DNA of 6,953 nucleotides from Candidatus Omnitrophota bacterium (lineage in GTDB: Bacteria; Omnitrophota; Gorgyraeia; Zapsychrales; Fredricksoniimonadaceae), in NCBI GenBank assembly GCA_023247575.1, contig JAHFGE010000078.1, forward strand, positions 1 to 6,953, written 5' to 3'. Each line of letters opens with the position of its first letter. Position 1 is the stretch's first letter. The position numbers and the translations under genes are program-made. Shown piece after piece: positions 1 to 4,310 of this stretch. Below the pieces are notes generated by a model. The model was not told where the DNA came from and did no database searches. It was given only the letters and a program-made list of their open reading frames with translations.

Positions 1-140
1 ATAATCAAAATTCCTTAACCGAATGGATTGTCGTTTTGTGGGCATAAATCCCCGTTGTTAAATGAATTGTAGGACATATTCGGGGAATTTAAATTTTGAT
101 TTATCCTTGGGGAAAGGATGGTTTATTTATAGCACAAATT
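1..140. other. AT-rich intergenic tail, no gene seen
   Basis: Beyond the rpoD terminator no convincing coding frame, tRNA or promoter is visible. There are only weak structures: a 6-bp hairpin ATCCTT/AAGGAT (103-108 with 114-119), a TCCCCG/CGGGGA pair (49-54 with 81-86), and an AT-rich 10-bp inverted repeat (3-12 with 92-101). The next gene lies outside the window. Confidence 0.6.
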
Positions 141-177
141 AAAACCCCCTGCCATTTTATTCATCGCAGAGGGTTTT
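141..177 (-). terminator. Intrinsic terminator downstream of rpoD
   Basis: On the minus strand AAAACCCTCTGC (177-166) pairs with GCAGGGGGTTTT (152-141) around a 13-base loop, and the run of T continues the 3' arm. All 12 positions pair in the minus-strand RNA, one as G-U; the same spot is a C-A mismatch in the plus-strand RNA. That favours termination of the rpoD transcript. The hairpin begins 28 bases after the rpoD stop. The plus strand ends in five T, so some bidirectional activity is possible. Confidence 0.8.
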
Positions 178-205
178 TGATGAATCAAAACTTTAAGCCA
201 CATGC

Positions 206-1801
206 TTAAATCGTCACTTCGCCTTCCTTGGCGGCCATGTCCAAAAAGGACTTGATGCGCCGAGAACGGGTGGGATGACGCAGCTTGCGCAAGGCCTTGG
301 ATTCAATCTGGCGCACACGCTCACGGGTCACGTTAAACTCCGCGCCCACTTCTTCCAAAGTGCGGCTGGTGCCGTCATGGATACCGAAACGCAATTCCAG
401 AATCTTGCGCTCGCGCTCATCCAGGGTCTTCAATACGGAAGAGATTTCATCCTTGAGCATCGAATGCAAGGTGGCAGTGGCTGGCGACACGGCTTTTTTA
501 TCCTCGATAAAATCGCCGAAATGCGTATCGCCTTCATCACCAATGGGGGTCTGCAGAGAAATCGGCACCTGGGAAATCTTCAAGATTTCCTTCACCTTGG
601 TCACCGGCAGGCGCATTTCCCTGGCAATTTCCGGGGCCGAAGGTTCACGGCCATATTCCTGCACAAACACACGAGAAACGCGGATGATTTTGTTAATGGT
701 CTCGGTCATGTGCACCGGGATACGAATCGTTCTGGCCTGATCCGCAATGGAACGGGTGATGGCCTGGCGAATCCACCAGGTGGCATAGGTGGAGAATTTA
801 TAGCCGCGCTGGTACTCAAACTTCTCCACCGCACGGATAAGACCCATGTTACCTTCCTGGATTAAATCCAGGAAAGAAAGACCACGGTTAATGTACTTTT
901 TGGCGATGGAGACCACCAGACGCAGGTTAGCTTCCACCAGCAATTTCTTGGCTTTATTAAACCGGGATTGCCTGGTCTTGATTTCACGCAAATGCGCTTT
1001 GACACGTTCGACGGGTTCACTCAGTTCCCTTAAAAGGACCGCCTTTTGTTTTTTAAACTCAGCCGCGTTGGGCACATTTTTTCTGGCTTTTAAAATACGG
1101 TCAATGCGCTCAATGTTCTCGATGATTTCGGTAATCTTGCCGACGATTTCCTCGTTGACGGTCGAGGTCAATTTAAATTCAGCAATGGATTTGGCGGAAA
1201 TGTCCGAACCCACGCGGGTATGACGCACATGCTCCAGGATTTTCTGCAATTCCTTAATCAGCCGGTCACGGCGCTCGAGCTCATCTTTGATGACGTCTTC
1301 GGCATTGATGTCCTCGCACAAAACCGCCTTGATCATGACAATGGCTTCTTTGCGCGCAAAATAAGTCTTGAACAGAGCCTCCGCAAATTTAATTTCCGTT
1401 TCTTCGATACGCTTGGCCAGAGAAATTTCTTCCTCGCGTGTCAACAGCGGGATAGAGCCCATCTGTTTAAGGTACATCTTGACAGGATCATCCAGAGGAA
1501 TGAATTTATCGGAATAAACATCTTCCTCCTTATTTTCTTCCCGCACGCGGCGCACCTGCTGTTCGCGGCTTTCTTCCACAGCTTCTTCCCCGGCGGCAGG
1601 AGGTTCCTCGTCGGAATCGACGACTTTAATTTCCTGGCCGTCTAAAATATCAAAGACCTGGTCGATTTCCTCGGAGGTATCAATAGTATCCGAAAGGGTT
1701 TCATTAACCTCGTCATAGGTTAAAAATCCTTTCTTTTTGCCTAAGGATACCAATTTATCCAGATCGCCTTGGATGTCTCTATCTTTCACCTGTTCTGCCA
1801 T
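206..1801 (-). CDS. rpoD: RNA polymerase principal (housekeeping) sigma factor RpoD, sigma70 group 1
   Basis: This 531-residue protein is the primary sigma factor, which brings core RNA polymerase to -35/-10 promoters in the cytoplasm. An acidic N-terminal segment (about residues 8-65, with GFLTYDEVN) looks like region 1.1. Region 1.2 begins near residue 97 (DPVKMYLKQMG). A charged, helix-rich non-conserved region spans about 136-280. Region 2 is clear: NLRLVVSIAKKY from 292, FLDLIQEGN at 310-318 (core binding), and YKFSTYATWWIRQAITRSI at 334-352. Q346 and T349 sit where the -10-reading Gln and Thr of region 2.4 lie in E. coli. Region 3 follows, and region 4.2 has the helix-turn-helix LEEVGAEFNVTRERVRQIE (482-500). 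The ATG at 1801 is supported by AGAGG at 1807-1811, five bases upstream, directly abutting the dnaG stop; the 10-bp gap implies cotranscription. A terminator follows. No key motif is missing. Confidence 0.98.
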   Translation of the reverse strand: MAEQVKDRDIQGDLDKLVSLGKKKGFLTYDEVNETLSDTIDTSEEIDQVFDILDGQEIKVVDSDEEPPAAGEEAVEESREQQVRRVREENKEEDVYSDKFIPLDDPVKMYLKQMGSIPLLTREEEISLAKRIEETEIKFAEALFKTYFARKEAIVMIKAVLCEDINAEDVIKDELERRDRLIKELQKILEHVRHTRVGSDISAKSIAEFKLTSTVNEEIVGKITEIIENIERIDRILKARKNVPNAAEFKKQKAVLLRELSEPVERVKAHLREIKTRQSRFNKAKKLLVEANLRLVVSIAKKYINRGLSFLDLIQEGNMGLIRAVEKFEYQRGYKFSTYATWWIRQAITRSIADQARTIRIPVHMTETINKIIRVSRVFVQEYGREPSAPEIAREMRLPVTKVKEILKISQVPISLQTPIGDEGDTHFGDFIEDKKAVSPATATLHSMLKDEISSVLKTLDERERKILELRFGIHDGTSRTLEEVGAEFNVTRERVRQIESKALRKLRHPTRSRRIKSFLDMAAKEGEVTI

Positions 1802-1811
1802 ATAAACCTCT

Positions 1812-3620
1812 TTATTTTATTAATTCCTGAAACTTATTACGTAAATCCTCGACGGTTGAGGCATCACTTCGGGCTTCAGCCTCTTCGATCTGATGTATCA
1901 GCTGCCGCCGTTGCTTTTTCAGACGCTCTTGATGAATACGTTTGATGCAATCATCAAATACCTGTTGCGCCTCGCCAATTTGAGCCTCTTCCTGATTCAT
2001 TAAACCCGTAATCAGGTTATGAGCAGCCGTATCATCGATACGCCACAACAGATCGTTGACAGACCACTCTTGATGTTCCTGGGCTAGCTGCCAGAGCGTT
2101 TTGATAATCTCCCGCGCCAGTCCTTCGGAAAAATCTTCCGGAGTGATGAATGAATGTGCCTGCTTGACCCACGAGGGGTCTTTGAGAAACAAGGTCAATA
2201 GCAAGGTTTCTACAGCCGGGGTCTTAGTGCTTGGGGATACCACCGGCGCTACGGCCTCTCCCCTGGCCTGCCCCGACGGTACCGTCGGGACCTGCCCTTT
2301 CGGCTGTACTTGACCGGCTTGTTTCAATACCACCGCTTCGGGTAGGTTTAACGCCTTGGCCAATTGCTTGCTAAGCTCATACTTGATGACCTCATCCTTG
2401 TAACGGCCGATCGTTGACAGCATGTGCTGGCAAATTTGGGATTTACCCTCGATGGTATCAACACCATACTGGATTTGAAGCCAGTTGAGTTTGTAATCAA
2501 ACAACGAAACAGCCTGGCGCAAACGTTGGTGAAAACCTTCGACGCCATGTTTTCTGATGAATGAATCCGGGTCCTGATTAGCATCAAGGGTAACAACCTT
2601 CACATTCATTCCCTCATCCACAAGCCCATCAAGACTGCGTACGATGGCCGCCTGACCAGCCGTGTCTGTATCAAAGAGCATGATGACATTCGACGTATAG
2701 CGGCGTATCAATCTTATTTGATCGACGGTCAATGCCGTACCTAAAGACGCCGCTATATTTTTTACTCCGTGCGTGAAGGGCATAATCATGTCCATGTACC
2801 CTTCGACTATCACGATTCTATCGAGTTCTCCAGCGGACGTTTTGGTTAAATGAAGACCAAACAAATGCCGGCCTTTCGTATACACCGGTGTCTCGGGAGA
2901 ATTAATATATTTGGCTCCCTCGGTTTCGCTTAAGCCTGCCTTGCCGGCAGGCAGGGCGCGAGCCCCGAAAGCAACAGGACGGCCTAAAATATCAAATATC
3001 GGAAAAATAATGCGGCCACGAAACCTATCGTAATAGCCGCTTTTTTCACGGGCAATGACCAAGCCCGCCTGATGCATCACTTCACTAGAAACATTTTTCC
3101 GCTTTAAACTATCGATGAGCTCTTCCCACTCATCAGGAGCATACCCTAAACGGAACTGTTTGACGATTTCTAAATTGACACCCCGACCCTTTAAATAATC
3201 ACGGGCCGCTTTCGCTTGGGCCTCCCGACTGGTTAAAAGCTTCTCATGAAAAAATTGTAAGGCCCATTCGTTGGCTTTAAGGATTTCTTCCTTAACACTT
3301 TTGGAAGGACCTGAAGGTTGCTGATCCTCAGGGATCGGAATCCCCACTTGTGAAGCCACTAAGCGTACAGCCTGCGGAAACTCCAAACGCTCCTGGCGCA
3401 TCACGAACCCCACTACATTGCCGCCTACTCCGCAGCCAAAACAGTGAAAAATCTGTTTGTCGGGATTGACGACGAAAGAAGGCGTCTTTTCATGGTGAAA
3501 CGGACAAAGAGCTTTAAAATTACTTCCATACTTCTTTAGCGTTACGTAGCGGCCAATGACATCGACGATATCACAGCGGTCAATGACGGTTTGGATAATA
3601 TCTTCTGCGATTAACCCCAC
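1812..3620 (-). CDS. dnaG: DNA primase DnaG
   Basis: DnaG makes the RNA primers for replication at the fork, working with the DnaB helicase. From the GTG at 3620 it has 602 residues, close to the family norm. The N-terminal zinc-binding domain is intact, with ligands C39, H42, C60 and C63 (CPFH then CFGC), nearly the E. coli positions. The RNA polymerase domain carries KYINSPET and a TOPRIM core with the catalytic glutamate in VEGYMD (E273) and the metal-binding pair in FDTDTAG (D317, D319). From about residue 470 a helical C-terminal domain matches the DnaB-binding region. I chose GTG 3620 because AAGGAG (3630-3635) lies nine bases before it and the protein then starts GLIAEDII, as primases usually do. 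A GTG at 3659 would add 13 residues but has only a weak ribosome site. Two in-frame palindromes are embedded: ALPAGKAG (222-229), about eight residues longer than typical here, and VPTVPSG (444-450) in the linker. Confidence 0.97.
   Translation of the reverse strand: MGLIAEDIIQTVIDRCDIVDVIGRYVTLKKYGSNFKALCPFHHEKTPSFVVNPDKQIFHCFGCGVGGNVVGFVMRQERLEFPQAVRLVASQVGIPIPEDQQPSGPSKSVKEEILKANEWALQFFHEKLLTSREAQAKAARDYLKGRGVNLEIVKQFRLGYAPDEWEELIDSLKRKNVSSEVMHQAGLVIAREKSGYYDRFRGRIIFPIFDILGRPVAFGARALPAGKAGLSETEGAKYINSPETPVYTKGRHLFGLHLTKTSAGELDRIVIVEGYMDMIMPFTHGVKNIAASLGTALTVDQIRLIRRYTSNVIMLFDTDTAGQAAIVRSLDGLVDEGMNVKVVTLDANQDPDSFIRKHGVEGFHQRLRQAVSLFDYKLNWLQIQYGVDTIEGKSQICQHMLSTIGRYKDEVIKYELSKQLAKALNLPEAVVLKQAGQVQPKGQVPTVPSGQARGEAVAPVVSPSTKTPAVETLLLTLFLKDPSWVKQAHSFITPEDFSEGLAREIIKTLWQLAQEHQEWSVNDLLWRIDDTAAHNLITGLMNQEEAQIGEAQQVFDDCIKRIHQERLKKQRRQLIHQIEEAEARSDASTVEDLRNKFQELIK
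2272..2289. repeat. Perfect 18-bp palindrome in the dnaG interdomain linker
   Basis: CCCGACGGTACCGTCGGG is a perfect, gap-free palindrome. It is read in frame as VPTVPSG in the linker between the polymerase and helicase-binding domains of DnaG. The surrounding linker (about 2215-2310) is visibly richer in G and C than the rest of the gene and low in complexity (P, V, G, Q, A, S). Direct copies of CCTGCC flank the palindrome at 2267-2272 and 2291-2296. It may be a repeat element or the core of a longer one. Confidence 0.6.
2934..2957. repeat. 24-bp palindromic element inserted in frame in dnaG
   Basis: The core TGCCGGCA (2942-2949) is flanked by CCTGCC (2935-2940) and GGCAGG (2950-2955), giving 10-bp arms with one bulged T at 2941. 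The 24 bases are codon-aligned and encode ALPAGKAG. The primase chain between the conserved GARAL and KYINSPE is about eight residues longer than I recall for E. coli or B. subtilis DnaG, matching the length of the element. I recall similar CCTGCC...GGCAGG repeats being scattered through genomes of uncultured phyla; that is memory, not a search. Confidence 0.65.
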
Positions 3621-3629
3621 GACTTTCGA

Positions 3630-3635
3630 CTCCTT
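3630..3635 (-). promoter_or_regulatory. Shine-Dalgarno AAGGAG deciding the dnaG start
   Basis: AAGGAG on the minus strand lies nine bases upstream of the in-frame GTG at 3618-3620. It is the best ribosome binding site near the beginning of dnaG. It sits inside the longer frame that would begin at GTG 3659, so it favours the shorter 602-residue primase. The 47-bp gap to the cvpA stop is still compatible with one transcript. Confidence 0.6.
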
Positions 3636-3667
3636 GGAACCCTCACACGCTTTCGCCACGTCATCTT

Positions 3668-4261
3668 TTAAAATGGCTTTCGACCAACGCTGTTACGCGA
3701 AATCACATTAAAAACATCAGCGTTAAATCTCTCCTGGGTGTAAATCTTTCCTATCCAACGATGAAATAAGAAGCTATAGGTCTTAGGGGCCGCTTTCAAA
3801 ACCAATTTTTGTGAAACCGACATTAATGTCTGTCGTTGCAAACACTCGGCTCTGGTCAACAAAAGCGCATACATCACAAGGCTGGCCAATAACAGGGCTC
3901 TTAATACAGAAAGAATACCAGCCCCCCATTGATTGACCCCGGCATGGGCGGTTTCAAATTTAAAAATCGCTAAAAACCCCTCCCGCAGGAATTTAACCAA
4001 GACCGCTACCCCTAAGGTCAGTAAAACAAAGATCACAAATTCCCAGGATTCCAAAGACCAGTTGGTCTTTTGAGCGATGATCGCTGCTAAAAGCGCATAA
4101 TAATGCAAACCAATAAAAACAGCGCTTAAGACCCCCAAAAGCTTAAAAAGTTCTATGACAAAACCGGTTTTGACTCCGATAAAAACAATGCGGATGAGCA
4201 AAACCAACATTGCTACATCAACCCAGTTAATACTTGCAAGGACGTGTGTAAATGTGTTCAT
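3668..4261 (-). CDS. cvpA: CvpA family inner-membrane protein
   Basis: This is a 197-residue integral membrane protein. Hydrophobic segments lie at about residues 13-30, 34-63 (probably one helix plus a re-entrant or long helix), 73-91 and 112-135, and the C-terminal 60 residues are basic and soluble. The order 'NWVDVAMLVLL..., G-x-K-x-G-F, hydrophobic stretch' at the N-terminus, followed by three further membrane helices, is the layout of the CvpA (colicin V production) family. Those proteins are linked in other bacteria to envelope homeostasis; the biochemical role is not settled, and nothing here shows it directly. The ATG at 4261 has no clear Shine-Dalgarno in front (CTTTTAAAGTCTCAGCA). 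The predicted promoter start would leave a leader of only about a dozen bases, so initiation may be weak or on a short leader. dnaG follows within 8-47 bases, so the two are probably cotranscribed. Assignment rests on topology and the N-terminal pattern. Confidence 0.8.
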   Translation of the reverse strand: MNTFTHVLASINWVDVAMLVLLIRIVFIGVKTGFVIELFKLLGVLSAVFIGLHYYALLAAIIAQKTNWSLESWEFVIFVLLTLGVAVLVKFLREGFLAIFKFETAHAGVNQWGAGILSVLRALLLASLVMYALLLTRAECLQRQTLMSVSQKLVLKAAPKTYSFLFHRWIGKIYTQERFNADVFNVISRNSVGRKPF

Positions 4262-4280
4262 TGCTGAGACTTTAAAAGAG

Positions 4281-4310
4281 AGTATAACATGCGATTATAG
4301 GGACTGTCAA
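4281..4310 (-). promoter_or_regulatory. Predicted sigma70-type promoter for cvpA-dnaG-rpoD
   Basis: On the minus strand a perfect -35 box TTGACA (4305-4310) is followed after 18 bp by TATACT (4281-4286), one base from the -10 consensus. The TGA inside the -35 box is the smc stop codon. Transcription would start near 4274, about a dozen bases before the cvpA ATG. This would let the last three genes be expressed apart from smc. A perfect TATAAT at 4294-4299 lies within the spacer but has no matching -35 of its own. I see no terminator between smc and cvpA, so readthrough from smc is also likely. Confidence 0.65.

Noticed and set aside
3..101. 10-bp AT-rich inverted repeat (3-12 with 92-101) in the intergenic tail
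   Set aside because: Short, AT-only-biased and far apart; likely by chance in such composition.
275..865. 196-codon plus-strand open frame antisense to rpoD
   Set aside because: It lies wholly opposite the conserved sigma domains, has no family resemblance or ribosome site I can see, and is the kind of shadow frame expected from rpoD codon use.
854..874. Perfect palindrome with 10-bp arms around A864, inside rpoD
   Set aside because: It encodes FLDLIQE of sigma region 2.2, one of the most conserved motifs in the family; the codons for F-L-D-L-I-Q-E are nearly self-complementary, so the protein explains it.
2348..2596. 82-codon minus-strand open frame in a different phase within dnaG
   Set aside because: It overlaps the intact primase after the TOPRIM core, and its composition (S, R, M rich) looks like an off-frame reading.
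3323..3336. GATCC/GGATC hairpin in dnaG
   Set aside because: Five-base arms only and within normal coding sequence; not enough to call an element.
4294..4299. Perfect TATAAT as an alternative -10 box
   Set aside because: No -35-like sequence about 17 bases upstream (the place holds GGGGCG), so the TTGACA/TATACT pair is the better reading; it may still contribute.
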